A stretch of 64,000 nucleotides of DNA from Cognatiyoonia sediminum (GTDB taxonomy: Bacteria; Pseudomonadota; Alphaproteobacteria; Rhodobacterales; Rhodobacteraceae), in contig NZ_FQXB01000004.1 of assembly GCF_900129845.1 (NCBI RefSeq), forward strand, positions 124,001 through 188,000, written 5' to 3'. Shown here one piece after another: positions 43,067 to 52,407 of this stretch (its first letter is position 1; each line of letters opens with the position of its first letter). The notes below the pieces were generated by a model. The model was given only the letters and a program-made list of their open reading frames with translations. It did no database searches and was not told the origin of the DNA. Both the position numbers and the translations under genes were made by a program.

Positions 43067-44085
43067 ACGATTTCTTTCTCGACGAGATAACGCGCGGTTT
43101 CCAAAACGCTCTCCTTCACGTCTGAAAGCTCTCGGCCCAACAATTCTGTCGCCTTCGCGTTATCAGCCTTCTGAACCACGCCAAGTTGCGACGTGATCTC
43201 TCTCACAGCCGGGTCAAAGAGACCGAGCGCCTTGATCAGCGCATGCGGCGCAACCTTTGTCGCGATGCGGCGATTTGGGTAATCCGCTTTGATCCACTCT
43301 GCTAATTCCACGAAGGCGACAAATCGATCTACACCCATAATGCGCTGACCAATGCTTCCGTCATCCTGAAGCGCTTTGACATGCAACGCGGCCACGTCTT
43401 TGACTCCAACGGAGTTCCAGCCAATATCGGGCACGATCGGATCTTTGCCGCGCAGGATGCGCTCTATGACGGCGACCGACGTGCCATATTGCGTATCAAG
43501 CGGCGCGCCGAGCACAAAGCCGGGATTGATCGACGTCAGTTTGATCTGAGGGGCTTGCGTTTCGGCAAAGTCCCAAGCGGCCCGTTCCGCCAAAGTTTTG
43601 GATTTTGCGTAAGCGCCAACGCCTTTCTCTTCCGTGTTAGTCCAATCAGCCTCGTCATATGCTTCTTTGCCTTGCGGAAGTGGTGAACCGGAAATGGCAG
43701 CTGTTGAGGACGTGATGATGACACGATCAACCTGAGCCTCCGCTGCTGCTTTTATGGCGCGCATCATGCCGTCAACTGCGGGCTTGATCAGTTCGTTTTC
43801 GTCTTTGGGGGCCGTCATCGGAAAAGGAGAGGCGGTATGAATGATTGCATCCACCCCCATCGCAGCGTTGTTCCAGCCGATGTCTTTCGACAGGTCCAAT
43901 TCGCAAAAGCTGAGCCGTGTCAGAACGCTTGGATCAGATACCCCTATAGCAATCGCCGCGTTCACCTCTTGCACACGCTTCATGGATCGCATCGACCCAC
44001 GCACGGCATAGCCCGCATCGAGGAGTTGTGCCGCTATGTGTTTCGCGATGTAACCGGTAATGCCCGTCAACAAGATGGTTTGCAT
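43063..44085 (-). CDS. NAD(P)-dependent extended SDR, aldehyde/dihydroflavonol-reductase-like
   Basis: This 340-residue extended short-chain dehydrogenase has Rossmann motif TGITGYIAKHIA, catalytic SSTAAISG and YAKSK (Tyr-x-x-x-Lys), and GVDAIIHTASPF. It fits aldehyde or ketone reductases of the dihydroflavonol-4-reductase group; the substrate is unknown. It is co-transcribed with the META lipoprotein through a 4-bp overlap. Confidence 0.82.
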   Translation of the reverse strand: MQTILLTGITGYIAKHIAAQLLDAGYAVRGSMRSMKRVQEVNAAIAIGVSDPSVLTRLSFCELDLSKDIGWNNAAMGVDAIIHTASPFPMTAPKDENELIKPAVDGMMRAIKAAAEAQVDRVIITSSTAAISGSPLPQGKEAYDEADWTNTEEKGVGAYAKSKTLAERAAWDFAETQAPQIKLTSINPGFVLGAPLDTQYGTSVAVIERILRGKDPIVPDIGWNSVGVKDVAALHVKALQDDGSIGQRIMGVDRFVAFVELAEWIKADYPNRRIATKVAPHALIKALGLFDPAVREITSQLGVVQKADNAKATELLGRELSDVKESVLETARYLVEKEIV

Positions 44086-44196
44086 CAGAATCGCCTTAAC
44101 CTACGGCTAAGAGAATGGAGGCCATTCAGGGCGAGACAAGGGAACAATCGAAAGAAAACTCTCGACTGCGCTATTCATTTCAAAATTGTGTTCGGT

Positions 44197-45876
44197 TTAG
44201 CCCAACAAGCGGCGTGCAATCACCTGTGCTTGGATTTCTGCCGCACCTTCAAAGATGTTCAGGATACGTGCATCGCACAGGATTCGGCTGATCTTGTATT
44301 CCAGCGCAAACCCGTTGCCGCCATGGATTTGCAACGCGTTGTCCGCACAGGCCCAAGCGACGCGCGCACCAAGAAGCTTGGCCATACCGGCCTCTAGATC
44401 ACAGCGGCGGTCATTGTCTTTTTCGTGGGCTGAGAAATAGGTCAGCTGCCGCGCGATCATGATTTCAACGGCCATCATCGCGAGCTTGCCGGATACCCGT
44501 GGGAAGTTGATCAGCGCCTTGCCGAATTGCTTACGGTCGCGGGCATATTGCAGCCCCTCGTCCAATGCAGATTGTGCCACACCGACCGCGCGGGCTGCGG
44601 TTTGGATACGTGCGCTTTCAAAGGTTTGCATCAGCTGTTTGAAACCTTGGCCTTCGACCTGACCAAGCAGGTTTTCACCATTTACTTTGAAATCGTCAAA
44701 ATTCAGCGTGTATTCTTTCATGCCACGATACCCGAGCACCTCGATCTCGCCGCCGGAAATACCAGGATCCTGCCACGGATCTTCATCCGTGCCGGGTGTT
44801 TTCTCTGCCAAGAACATGGACAGGCCTTTGTAGTCATCCGTGTCGGGGATTGTGCGGGCGAGCACGGTCATCACATGGGTCCGGGCCGCGTGGGTGATCC
44901 ATGTTTTGTTGCCGCTGATGATCCAATCATCATCTTCTTTGCGCGCTTTGGTGCGGAGGCTTCCCAGGTCTGAACCCGTATTCGGTTCGGTGAACACAGC
45001 CGTTGGGAGGATTTCACCGGACGCAAGGCCGGGCAGCCATTTTGCCTTTTGCTCATATGTGCCGCCACAGATGATAAGCTCCGCAGCAATCTCAGATCGT
45101 GTGCCGAGCGACCCGACACCGATGTAACCTCGCGACAGTTCTTCGGAAACGACGCACATGGACGCCTTGGAGAGGCCAAAGCCGCCAAATTCTTCTGGGA
45201 TCGTAAGGCCAAAGACGCCGAGCTCTGCCATTTCCTCGATGATCTCCATCGGGATCAATTCGTCCTTCAGGTGCCATTCGTGCGCGTAGGGCTCGACGCG
45301 GTCGACGCTGAACCGACGGAATTGTTCGCGGATCATCTCCAACTCTTCGTCAAGGCCGGAGGCACCGACAGTGAGGTTGGCAGAGGTTTCTTCGATCAGG
45401 ACGGCCAAACGGCTGCGCGCGGCTTGCGTGTTGCCGGAGGCCATGAGTGTTTCCACAGCTTCGATTTCAAACGTCTCACCAAGGTCGATATCCAAATCCT
45501 GCAAGCGCAGGATTTCGCCTTGGTTCATTTGAATGCCGCCTTGGATTTGCAGAAGATATTCACCGAACGCGATTTGGTGGATCAGTTGTTCGGTTTCACC
45601 GAATTTCCCTTCGCCATCGAGTTTTGCCGCCCACTTTTGCATCTGGCGAAGCGATTCAACGTAAGTCGCAAGCCAAGCTAACCCGTGAGAGGCGGTTTGG
45701 TTTGCTTCGATCAAACCATTACTCACGCGGCCATCTACTGAGACGGTCGCGCGCACGGCTTCGAGAGCGATCTCCAAGACATGTTCTGCGGCTGGAACAG
45801 CTTCTGCCGTCAGGTCCAGTAGGTCGGGCAATAGGACAGGTGGTGTCATTGGCATATCTTGACCGTCATGTGGCAT
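44197..45876 (-). CDS. mcd: (2S)-methylsuccinyl-CoA dehydrogenase
   Basis: This FAD acyl-CoA dehydrogenase of 559 residues has a roughly 160-residue N-terminal helical extension (DLLDLTAEAVPAAEHVLE onward) that ordinary members lack. That size and extension match Mcd of the ethylmalonyl-CoA pathway, which oxidises methylsuccinyl-CoA to mesaconyl-CoA. The core has FTEPNTGSDLGSLRTKA, SGNKTWITHAARTHVM, YARDRKQFGKALINFPRV and QIHGGNGFALEYKISRILCDARILNIFEGAAEIQ. A strong AAGGAG precedes the ATG. Electrons would go to the ETF encoded near 56 kb. Confidence 0.83.
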   Translation of the reverse strand: MPHDGQDMPMTPPVLLPDLLDLTAEAVPAAEHVLEIALEAVRATVSVDGRVSNGLIEANQTASHGLAWLATYVESLRQMQKWAAKLDGEGKFGETEQLIHQIAFGEYLLQIQGGIQMNQGEILRLQDLDIDLGETFEIEAVETLMASGNTQAARSRLAVLIEETSANLTVGASGLDEELEMIREQFRRFSVDRVEPYAHEWHLKDELIPMEIIEEMAELGVFGLTIPEEFGGFGLSKASMCVVSEELSRGYIGVGSLGTRSEIAAELIICGGTYEQKAKWLPGLASGEILPTAVFTEPNTGSDLGSLRTKARKEDDDWIISGNKTWITHAARTHVMTVLARTIPDTDDYKGLSMFLAEKTPGTDEDPWQDPGISGGEIEVLGYRGMKEYTLNFDDFKVNGENLLGQVEGQGFKQLMQTFESARIQTAARAVGVAQSALDEGLQYARDRKQFGKALINFPRVSGKLAMMAVEIMIARQLTYFSAHEKDNDRRCDLEAGMAKLLGARVAWACADNALQIHGGNGFALEYKISRILCDARILNIFEGAAEIQAQVIARRLLG

Positions 45877-45885
45877 GTGCGACTC

Positions 45886-45922
45886 CTTTTTGCAGTCGCA
45901 GAAATAATCTTTTTGCAGTCGC
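45886..45922 (-). repeat. Exact 14-bp direct repeats before mcd
   Basis: CTTTTTGCAGTCGC occurs at 45886-45899 and again at 45909-45922, 23 bp apart. On the coding strand this is GCGACTGCAAAAAG twice, the second running into the mcd ribosome binding site. It could be an activator/repressor site or a translational control element. Confidence 0.55.
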
Positions 45923-45935
45923 GGCGCAATATTAA

Positions 45936-45959
45936 TTCAACCCAAATATATTATTTGAA
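45936..45959. promoter_or_regulatory. AT-rich dyad upstream of mcd
   Basis: CAAATATATTATTTG (45943-45957) is a perfect dyad, flanked by TTCAA (45936-45940) and TTGAA (45955-45959). It lies about 60-80 bp from the mcd start and may be the promoter or an operator. Confidence 0.35.
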
Positions 45960-46008
45960 CAAATATGTCGCAGCGAAATTTTGGCCGCGAAACCTTCTTT
46001 AAATGCAA

Positions 46009-46035
46009 ATCAGGCCGCGGATACCGCAGCCTGAT
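46009..46035 (-). terminator. Terminator downstream of pckA
   Basis: ATCAGGC and GCCTGAT enclose an inner GCGG/CCGC pairing around ATA; on the minus strand it is followed by TTGCATTT. It lies 25 bp past the pckA stop. Confidence 0.6.
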
Positions 46036-46060
46036 CTGTTTTCTTGGATTTTGGAAGGTC

Positions 46061-47659
46061 TTAGCCAATCGCCGCGGCTTTGACGTCTTCGTCGATGTAA
46101 GGGACATATTTTTCAAAGTTGTCGCTGAACATCTCGACCAGTTTCGCCGCCTGCGCATCATAAGCGTCTTTGTCCGCCCATGTTTCACGCGGATTCAAAA
46201 GCTGGTCGTCAACGCCTTCGCAAGTCATCGGAACTTCAAAGCCGAAGTTCGGGTCTTTGCGGAAATGGTTTTCGACAAGCGACTGGTCAAGGGCCGCCGC
46301 GAGCAAAGCACGTGTCGCTTTGATAGGCATCCGTGAACCAGTGCCGTATGCCCCGCCAGTCCAACCCGTATTCACAAGCCAACAGGTTGCACCATGGGAA
46401 GCGATTTTCTGGCGCAAGAGGTCGCCGTAGGCCTCTGGTCGGCGTGGCATGAATGGTGCGCCAAAACAGGTAGAGAATGTCGGCTCTGGTTCCGTCACAC
46501 CTCGTTCTGTGCCGGCGACTTTTGACGTAAAGCCGGACAGGAAGTGGTACATCGCCTGAGCTGGTGTCAATCGGCTGATCGGAGGCAGAACGCCGAACGC
46601 ATCACAAGTGAGCATGATGATGTTCTTCGGGTGTCCACCCAGCGCGCTTTCGGAAGCGTTGGAGATGTAGTGCAACGGATAGGCGCAGCGCATATTTGCG
46701 GTCAGGCTGTCGTCGTTGAAATCCAATTCTTTCGTGTCCGGATCGAACACCATGTTCTCAATGACGGTATGTGGCATGGAGCACGTGGCGTAGATCTCCG
46801 GCTCCGCTTCTGGGTCTAACCCGATGGTCTTCGCATAGCAGCCGCCTTCAAAGTTAAACGTACCTCGTTCTGACCAGCCGTGTTCATCGTCGCCGATCAA
46901 AATGCGGCTGGGATCGGCGGAGAGGGTTGTTTTTCCTGTACCTGAAAGACCAAAGAAGATCGCCGTATCAACAGGGTTACCCGGCGCGTGGTTGGCGGAG
47001 CAGTGCATCGGCATGATGCCTTTTTCCGGCAGGAGGTAGTTGAGTAGTGTGAAAACAGACTTCTTGTTTTCGCCCGCGTACTCGGTGCCGCCAATCAGGA
47101 TCAACTTGCGATCAAAGTTCAGCGCAATGACCGTTTCAGACCGGCAGCCGTGCTTGTCAGGATCAGCTTTGAACGTTGGGCAATTGATAATCGTGAAATC
47201 CGGTGCAAAGTTTGCCAACTCGTCCACTTCTGGGCGGCGTAGCAAGTGACGGATGAACAAACCGTGCCATGCAAGTTCTGTTACAACGCGCACGTCCAGG
47301 CGGTGCGTAGGGTCGGCCCCGCCAAAAAGGTCAGACACGTAGTAGCTGCCGCCTTCCATATGGGCGAGCATGTCATCGTAGAGCGCGTCGAACTTTGAAG
47401 GCTCCATGGGAGGGTTGTTTTCCCACCAGATCGTATCTTCAACCGAAGGTGTACGGACGACAAACTTGTCTTTTGGTGACCGCCCAGTGTGTTTCCCAGT
47501 GGTCGCAAGGAAAGTGCCACCTTTACCTTCGACACCTTCGCCATTGTCGATGGCGGCTTTCTGCAACTCTTCCTCAGAGTAGTTATAATAGACGTACCCA
47601 AGCCCTTTGATGCCTTGATCTTCAAGTTTCATCTGCGGGTTGACCGTTCCATGGTCCAT
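46061..47659 (-). CDS. pckA: Phosphoenolpyruvate carboxykinase (ATP)
   Basis: This enzyme makes phosphoenolpyruvate from oxaloacetate, the first committed step of gluconeogenesis. The 532 residues show the P-loop GLSGTGKT (237-244), the metal-binding [38 protein letters not shown] and [10 protein letters not shown]. It is divergent from chvI. In Rhizobiales and Rhodobacterales this pckA-chvIG arrangement is conserved and links gluconeogenesis to an envelope-stress two-component system. Two LacI-type half-palindromes lie about 90-120 bp upstream. Confidence 0.96.
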   Translation of the reverse strand: MDHGTVNPQMKLEDQGIKGLGYVYYNYSEEELQKAAIDNGEGVEGKGGTFLATTGKHTGRSPKDKFVVRTPSVEDTIWWENNPPMEPSKFDALYDDMLAHMEGGSYYVSDLFGGADPTHRLDVRVVTELAWHGLFIRHLLRRPEVDELANFAPDFTIINCPTFKADPDKHGCRSETVIALNFDRKLILIGGTEYAGENKKSVFTLLNYLLPEKGIMPMHCSANHAPGNPVDTAIFFGLSGTGKTTLSADPSRILIGDDEHGWSERGTFNFEGGCYAKTIGLDPEAEPEIYATCSMPHTVIENMVFDPDTKELDFNDDSLTANMRCAYPLHYISNASESALGGHPKNIIMLTCDAFGVLPPISRLTPAQAMYHFLSGFTSKVAGTERGVTEPEPTFSTCFGAPFMPRRPEAYGDLLRQKIASHGATCWLVNTGWTGGAYGTGSRMPIKATRALLAAALDQSLVENHFRKDPNFGFEVPMTCEGVDDQLLNPRETWADKDAYDAQAAKLVEMFSDNFEKYVPYIDEDVKAAAIG

Positions 47660-47957
47660 GGGTGCATTCCTTTTTCTGCAGTGCCAAAATTGATTACGTA
47701 GCCTCGTCTTAACATTGCAAACCTTAAGGCAAACCCCCTTATTTCAGGCGTTAGCGCAACCATTTCGGTGTTAGCGCAATCAATTTGGAGTGGTGCTCAT
47801 GGGTGAGGCATTTTAGCCATTACTTAGCCTTTAGTGCCGCAAATAAGGCACGGGATTCAGGCTGATTCGTGTTTAGGGATTGATTCGAGGCCTTAAAATG
47901 GCGAAACATCAGGAAAAGCAGGTCAAAACAAATAAATAAGCAGTAAGGGTCAAACCC
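47660..47957. other. Divergent pckA/chvI regulatory region
   Basis: This 298-bp gap holds two GTTAGCGCAA boxes (47750, 47770), a GTGCC...GGCAC dyad (47834-47851) nearer chvI, and AT-rich stretches. It must contain both promoters, though I cannot place the hexamers with confidence. Confidence 0.55.
47749..47783. promoter_or_regulatory. Tandem LacI-type operator-like boxes upstream of pckA
   Basis: GTTAGCGCAACCA (47750-47762) and GTTAGCGCAATCA (47770-47782) are direct copies 20 bp apart, on one face of the helix. Each is a degenerate GTTAGCGCTAAC palindrome. The same box type is in front of pyk. Confidence 0.5.
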
Positions 47958-48659
47958 ATGTCTAAAATTGCCTTGGTCGATGACGACAGGAATATCCTGA
48001 CGTCCGTATCGATGACATTAGAAGCCGAAGGCTTCGAAGTAGAAACATATAACGATGGTCAGGCTGCTCTGGATGCGTTCAACAAGCGCATGCCGGATAT
48101 GGCTGTTTTGGATATAAAAATGCCTCGCATGGACGGGATGGATCTGTTGCAGCGTTTGCGTCAGAAAACCTCCATGCCGGTTATCTTTCTCACCTCCAAA
48201 GATGATGAGATCGATGAAGTTCTGGGCCTTCGTATGGGCGCAGACGACTATGTGAAAAAGCCGTTCTCGCAGCGTCTTTTGGTCGAACGCATTCGCGCGT
48301 TGCTGCGCCGTCAGGACGCCATCAGCGGCGAAACCATCGAGGAAACCGAAGACACCAAAGTCATGGTGCGCGGTGAGCTGACGATGGATCCTTTGCGTCA
48401 CGCCGTGAAGTGGAAAGGCAAAGATGTGTCACTGACAGTGACTGAATTCTTGCTTCTTCAAGCTCTGGCGCAGCGCCCTGGTTTCGTGAAAAGCCGCGAT
48501 CAGTTGATGGATGTTGCCTACGACGATCAGGTTTATGTGGATGACCGTACAATCGATAGCCACATCAAACGCCTTCGTAAGAAAATGCGCATGGCCGACG
48601 ATGAATTTTCGGCGATCGAAACACTGTATGGGATTGGGTACCGCTACAACGAAGAGTAA
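47958..48659 (+). CDS. chvI: Response regulator ChvI
   Basis: This 233-residue OmpR/PhoB-type regulator has a receiver domain with phosphorylated Asp52 ([11 protein letters not shown]) and acidic pair Asp8-Asp9, Lys in FLTSKDDE, and a C-terminal winged helix ([41 protein letters not shown]). ChvI/ExoR/ChvG circuits govern envelope, acid and symbiosis responses in relatives. It leads the chvI-chvG-hprK-rapZ-EIIA-ptsH run. Confidence 0.93.
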   Translation: MSKIALVDDDRNILTSVSMTLEAEGFEVETYNDGQAALDAFNKRMPDMAVLDIKMPRMDGMDLLQRLRQKTSMPVIFLTSKDDEIDEVLGLRMGADDYVKKPFSQRLLVERIRALLRRQDAISGETIEETEDTKVMVRGELTMDPLRHAVKWKGKDVSLTVTEFLLLQALAQRPGFVKSRDQLMDVAYDDQVYVDDRTIDSHIKRLRKKMRMADDEFSAIETLYGIGYRYNEE

Positions 48660-48662
48660 TTG

Positions 48663-50405
48663 ATGTCCGACGTCACTGAAATTGACGTTCGTGATCTAAA
48701 CTCTGTCCGGCGTGCCGCTAAGAAAGATGCAGGCACGCCAGACGTCGTTTTGGGTGACGATTGGGTCCAGCCCCAAGGGGTTGGGGACAACGAGCTTGCG
48801 GAAGGTCGCCGCAAGCGCGGTTTGTACAATCTGCGCAAGTCACCCCTCGCTCGAAAAATTATCACCTTCAACTTGATCGCCATGATCTTGTTGATCGCGG
48901 GGGTTCTGTATCTCAACCCCTCGCGCGATAATCTTGCGTATCAACGTGCCAATGGGCTGGTGAATGAGGCTGAACTGATCGCTGACGTGCTGGAGGCACG
49001 GATGCCTGCGACGGTTCCTGTTAACCTCATGACAGGTGATGGCATCGACGTCGTCGAGACCTTAGAGCAGATGGACCTGCGTGGCGGAATCGACGTTGTT
49101 GTTTTCGATGCGGATGGTACACTAGTTGCATCGGCCGTCGGAGCCGCCGATGTCTCATCTATTTCCGGGCTCAATCGCAATGAAAGCGATACGATTTTGA
49201 CAGATTTTCTGGCGTCCACTTGGAATGGGGTTGCCAACAGTTTCCGCAACATCTTTGGCGATTGGCGGGAAGAGCGGGGTGGCCCAGATCAGGATGCGGT
49301 CCTGAGCGCCATGAACATGGGGACCAGTGTTCAGACTCAAAACGATGCGTCGGGTACAACTTTTGTTGTCATCACACCAGTAATGCAAGGCGACAGCCCC
49401 GTTGGTGCCGTCGCGATTTCGAGCGCTGCGGGTGAGCTTGATGCATTGGTTCGTCGCGAAAGGGAGCAGGTCTTACGCCTGTTCTTGGTCGGTATTTTCA
49501 TCAGTGTTGGTTTGAGTTTGGTCTTGGCTTCCACGATCGCGAACCCGTTGGCGGACCTTGCAGCGGCGGCAGAGTTGGGCCGAGACAAGAACGCGCGTAA
49601 GCTGTCACCTACGCAGGTCCGCATTCCTGATCTGACTGGTCGGCCCGATGAAATCGGCCGCCTGTCTGGTGCATTGCGTGGCATGGTTCAGGCCCTGTCC
49701 GAGCGGATCGAAGGCAATGAACAGTTTGCCGCAGATGTCGCTCATGAAATCAAGAACCCGCTGGCCTCGTTGCGCTCTGCAGTCGGGACAATGCGTGTCG
49801 CCACACGCGACGATCAACGCGAGCGGCTACTGGAAGTAATCGAACACGATGTGCGCCGATTGGACCGTTTGGTCAGCGATATCTCGAACGCATCGCGATT
49901 GGATAGTGAACTCGTCCGCGAACAAGAAGAATCCTTCGATCTTCTGAAAATGCTCGGAAACCTCAATGAGTTTCTGGGTAAGGAAGCACGGGACAAAGGC
50001 ATCGAATACATCGCTGACATTCCCGAAGAGCCGATTACGGTCGTTGGCCTTGAAGGGCGCTTGGCACAGGTGTTTGTGAACCTGATCACTAATGCGATTT
50101 CCTTTTGCGAAGATGGAGATGCGATCCGAGTCTGGGCGCGGCAGCGTGAGAATCGCGTTCTTGTTGTTGTTGAAGATACTGGCCCTGGTATCCCGAATGA
50201 AGCTTTGAGTAAGGTGTTCCAGCGTTTTTACTCTGAACGTCCTGAAGGGCAATTCGGCAACAACTCTGGGCTTGGTTTGGCGATCTCCAAACAAATCATT
50301 GAGGCGCACGGCGGCGTGATCTGGGCTGAGAACATCCGTCCGACAGAGGCAGACATGACCTCTGAGCCTTTGGGCGCGCGTTTCGTCGTGGGACTACCCG
50401 TCTAA
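48663..50405 (+). CDS. chvG: Sensor histidine kinase ChvG
   Basis: This 580-residue membrane sensor has two transmembrane helices (about 66-84 and 271-291) flanking a roughly 185-residue periplasmic sensor domain. HAMP, HisKA (phosphorylated His361 in FAADVAHEIKNPLASL) and HATPase (NAISFCEDG, DTGPGIP, GLGLAISKQIIEAHGG) follow. It begins 3 bp after chvI. No exoR is seen in the window. Confidence 0.93.
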   Translation: MSDVTEIDVRDLNSVRRAAKKDAGTPDVVLGDDWVQPQGVGDNELAEGRRKRGLYNLRKSPLARKIITFNLIAMILLIAGVLYLNPSRDNLAYQRANGLVNEAELIADVLEARMPATVPVNLMTGDGIDVVETLEQMDLRGGIDVVVFDADGTLVASAVGAADVSSISGLNRNESDTILTDFLASTWNGVANSFRNIFGDWREERGGPDQDAVLSAMNMGTSVQTQNDASGTTFVVITPVMQGDSPVGAVAISSAAGELDALVRREREQVLRLFLVGIFISVGLSLVLASTIANPLADLAAAAELGRDKNARKLSPTQVRIPDLTGRPDEIGRLSGALRGMVQALSERIEGNEQFAADVAHEIKNPLASLRSAVGTMRVATRDDQRERLLEVIEHDVRRLDRLVSDISNASRLDSELVREQEESFDLLKMLGNLNEFLGKEARDKGIEYIADIPEEPITVVGLEGRLAQVFVNLITNAISFCEDGDAIRVWARQRENRVLVVVEDTGPGIPNEALSKVFQRFYSERPEGQFGNNSGLGLAISKQIIEAHGGVIWAENIRPTEADMTSEPLGARFVVGLPV

Positions 50406-50410
50406 GCATC

Positions 50411-50830
50411 ATGGAACAGATCGTTCATGCCTCTTGCGTATCGGTCGATGGCAAGGGGCTGCTGATCATAGGTGCTTCTGGGTCGGGTAAGTCCGCACTC
50501 GCATTGCAACTTGTAACATTCGGCGCTGATTTGATTGCGGATGATCGCACCAATCTGACCAATACCGAGGAAGGGGTTGTTGCGTCCTCGCCGCCAGCGA
50601 TTCGAGGATCGATTGAGGCGCGTGGCATGGGGATATTGCAGGCGCCAACAGCAGATAGCGCGGTTCTACGCTACGTTGTTAAAATGGATGAGGTGGAGAA
50701 CCAGAGGTTGCCGGATGAAAAGAACCTCACGTTAATGGGACACACATACCCCTTGTTTTACAGGGTCGAAGGAATACATTTCGCGGCATCGCTGTGGCTT
50801 TTGATGCGCCATGGCAGGAGCACTCTATGA
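50411..50830 (+). CDS. hprK: HPr kinase/phosphorylase, short C-terminal form
   Basis: This 139-residue protein corresponds only to the catalytic C-terminal domain of HprK, with P-loop GASGSGKS (21-28) and the signature RGSIEARGMGILQAP. The N-terminal domain of Firmicutes enzymes is absent, as usual for alphaproteobacteria. It is expected to phosphorylate the Ser46 of the HPr encoded 1.3 kb downstream. It overlaps the rapZ start by 4 bp. Confidence 0.92.
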   Translation: MEQIVHASCVSVDGKGLLIIGASGSGKSALALQLVTFGADLIADDRTNLTNTEEGVVASSPPAIRGSIEARGMGILQAPTADSAVLRYVVKMDEVENQRLPDEKNLTLMGHTYPLFYRVEGIHFAASLWLLMRHGRSTL

Positions 50831-51744
50831 CCGCATCAATGAAACCCGAACGGACGCTCCCTGCGATCCTACTCGTTACCGGCCCCTCTGGGGCTGGGCG
50901 GTCAACTGCAATCAACACGCTGGAAGACCTCGGATTTGAAGTCATCGATAACCTTCCTTTGTCTTTGCTCCCCCGCTTGCTTGAGGGTGCGCATGACAAA
51001 CCGCTTGCTCTTGGGCTAGACGTCAGAAATCGTGACTTCAGTTCTGCCGCTTTGCTGGACGCGTTTGAGGATCTTTCGCGCCGCTTAGGGGATAAGGTTC
51101 AATTGCTTTATCTCGATTCCGCTGATGATGTGTTGCTGAACCGATATTCTGAAACGCGTCGCCGGCATCCTCTTGCCCCGACAGGCCGCCCACTCGATGG
51201 GATCGCTGCTGAGAAAGACCTGCTCGTTCCGATTAGAGAGCGGGCTGATGCGCTGATCGATACGACATCCTTCTCCCCACATGACCTAAAGGCAGAGGTG
51301 GAGCACTACTTTGGCGCACCTGCAGAGCAGCGACTAAGCATTTCGGTGCAGTCTTTCTCCTACAAGCGCGGATTGCCCCGAGGTTTGGACATGGTTCTCG
51401 ATTGTCGGTTTTTGCGGAACCCACATTGGGATGAAAAGCTGCGTCAGGAAAATGGGACGAACGAGGACGTTGTCACGTATATCGCGGAAGACGAACGGTT
51501 TGAGCCATTCTATGAAGGAAGCCTCAATATGCTAAAGACCGTATTGCCTGGCCACGTCGATGAAGGCCGCGCAAACTTCTCGGTCGGCTTTGGCTGTACG
51601 GGTGGAAAGCACCGATCGGTCGCACTTGCAAAAAAAATTGCGACGACCCTTGCGCAAGACGGCTGGCAGGTATCAATAAGGCATCGGGAACTGGAGCGTC
51701 AGGGCATCGCCCCTGAAGTGATCCAGCAAGGAGTTAAGGCTTGA
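50827..51744 (+). CDS. rapZ: RNase adapter protein RapZ
   Basis: This 305-residue protein has a P-loop domain and a C-terminal domain with SFSYKRGLPRGLDMVLDCRFLRNPHW and FSVGFGCTGGKHRSVALAKKI. In E. coli RapZ controls glucosamine-6-phosphate synthesis by steering RNase E to a small RNA; the alphaproteobacterial role is unclear. The Walker A is GPSGAGRS (19-26), with Arg where Lys is usual. ATGA overlap with hprK, TTGA overlap with the EIIA gene. Confidence 0.92.
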   Translation: MTASMKPERTLPAILLVTGPSGAGRSTAINTLEDLGFEVIDNLPLSLLPRLLEGAHDKPLALGLDVRNRDFSSAALLDAFEDLSRRLGDKVQLLYLDSADDVLLNRYSETRRRHPLAPTGRPLDGIAAEKDLLVPIRERADALIDTTSFSPHDLKAEVEHYFGAPAEQRLSISVQSFSYKRGLPRGLDMVLDCRFLRNPHWDEKLRQENGTNEDVVTYIAEDERFEPFYEGSLNMLKTVLPGHVDEGRANFSVGFGCTGGKHRSVALAKKIATTLAQDGWQVSIRHRELERQGIAPEVIQQGVKA

Positions 51745-52133
51745 TTGGTATCGTAATCGTCGCCCACGGCAGGTTGGCCGAAGAATATCTCGCCGCGATT
51801 GAGCATGTGGTGGGTCCTCAAACAGGTGTTGAGGCGATTACCATTGCGGCCGATGACGACCGTAGCGCAAAACAAAATGAAATTTGCCGAGCCGCCAATG
51901 ATGTTGATAGCGGCGATGGGGTTGTCGTTGTGACCGATATGTTTGGTGGATCACCGTCGAACCTTTCGCTCAGAGCGTGCTCCGCCGATAAGCGCCGTAT
52001 CATGTATGGCGCGAACCTTCCGATGTTGATCAAGCTGGCGAAGTCGCGAAAGAAGCCAATTGGTAATGCCGTAGACGCCGCCTTGAAGGCTGCGCATAAA
52101 TATATCGACGCGCAAACGGTACGGGCGCATTAG
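51741..52133 (+). CDS. PTS EIIA-Man-type protein
   Basis: This 130-residue EIIA(Man) domain begins IGIVIVAHGRLAEEYLAAI, with His9 the expected phosphate acceptor, and has VVVVTDMFGGSPSNLSL. Without a sugar permease nearby it is probably regulatory: a phosphate relay EI-HPr-EIIA that senses carbon or nitrogen state and may feed the HPr kinase and ChvG. The start is TTG at 51741 overlapping the rapZ stop. Confidence 0.9.
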   Translation: MIGIVIVAHGRLAEEYLAAIEHVVGPQTGVEAITIAADDDRSAKQNEICRAANDVDSGDGVVVVTDMFGGSPSNLSLRACSADKRRIMYGANLPMLIKLAKSRKKPIGNAVDAALKAAHKYIDAQTVRAH

Positions 52134-52137
52134 ATCT

Positions 52138-52407
52138 ATGGCTGAATTGAAACTCGAAATTCAGAACATCAAAGGCTTGCACGCGCGCGCTTCGGCTAAA
52201 TTGGTCGAAGTGGTCGAGATGTATGATGCCTCTGCCACGATTTCGAAGGATGGCATGGAAGCGGATGGCGACAGCATCATGGGCCTCTTGATGCTGGCGG
52301 CGACCATCGGCACCCACATCGAAGTTGAGACCTCAGGAGCACAGGCAGACGAACTTGCCGTTGCTTTGACTGATCTCGTCAATGACAAATTTGGCGAAGA
52401 CGACTAG
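52138..52407 (+). CDS. ptsH: Phosphocarrier protein HPr
   Basis: This 89-residue HPr has the EI-phosphorylated His15 in IKGLHARASAKLVE and the HprK-target Ser46 in GDSIMGLLMLAA. Both residues are intact, so the neighbouring hprK has its substrate. It ends 26 bp inside the acyltransferase reading frame. Confidence 0.95.
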   Translation: MAELKLEIQNIKGLHARASAKLVEVVEMYDASATISKDGMEADGDSIMGLLMLAATIGTHIEVETSGAQADELAVALTDLVNDKFGEDD

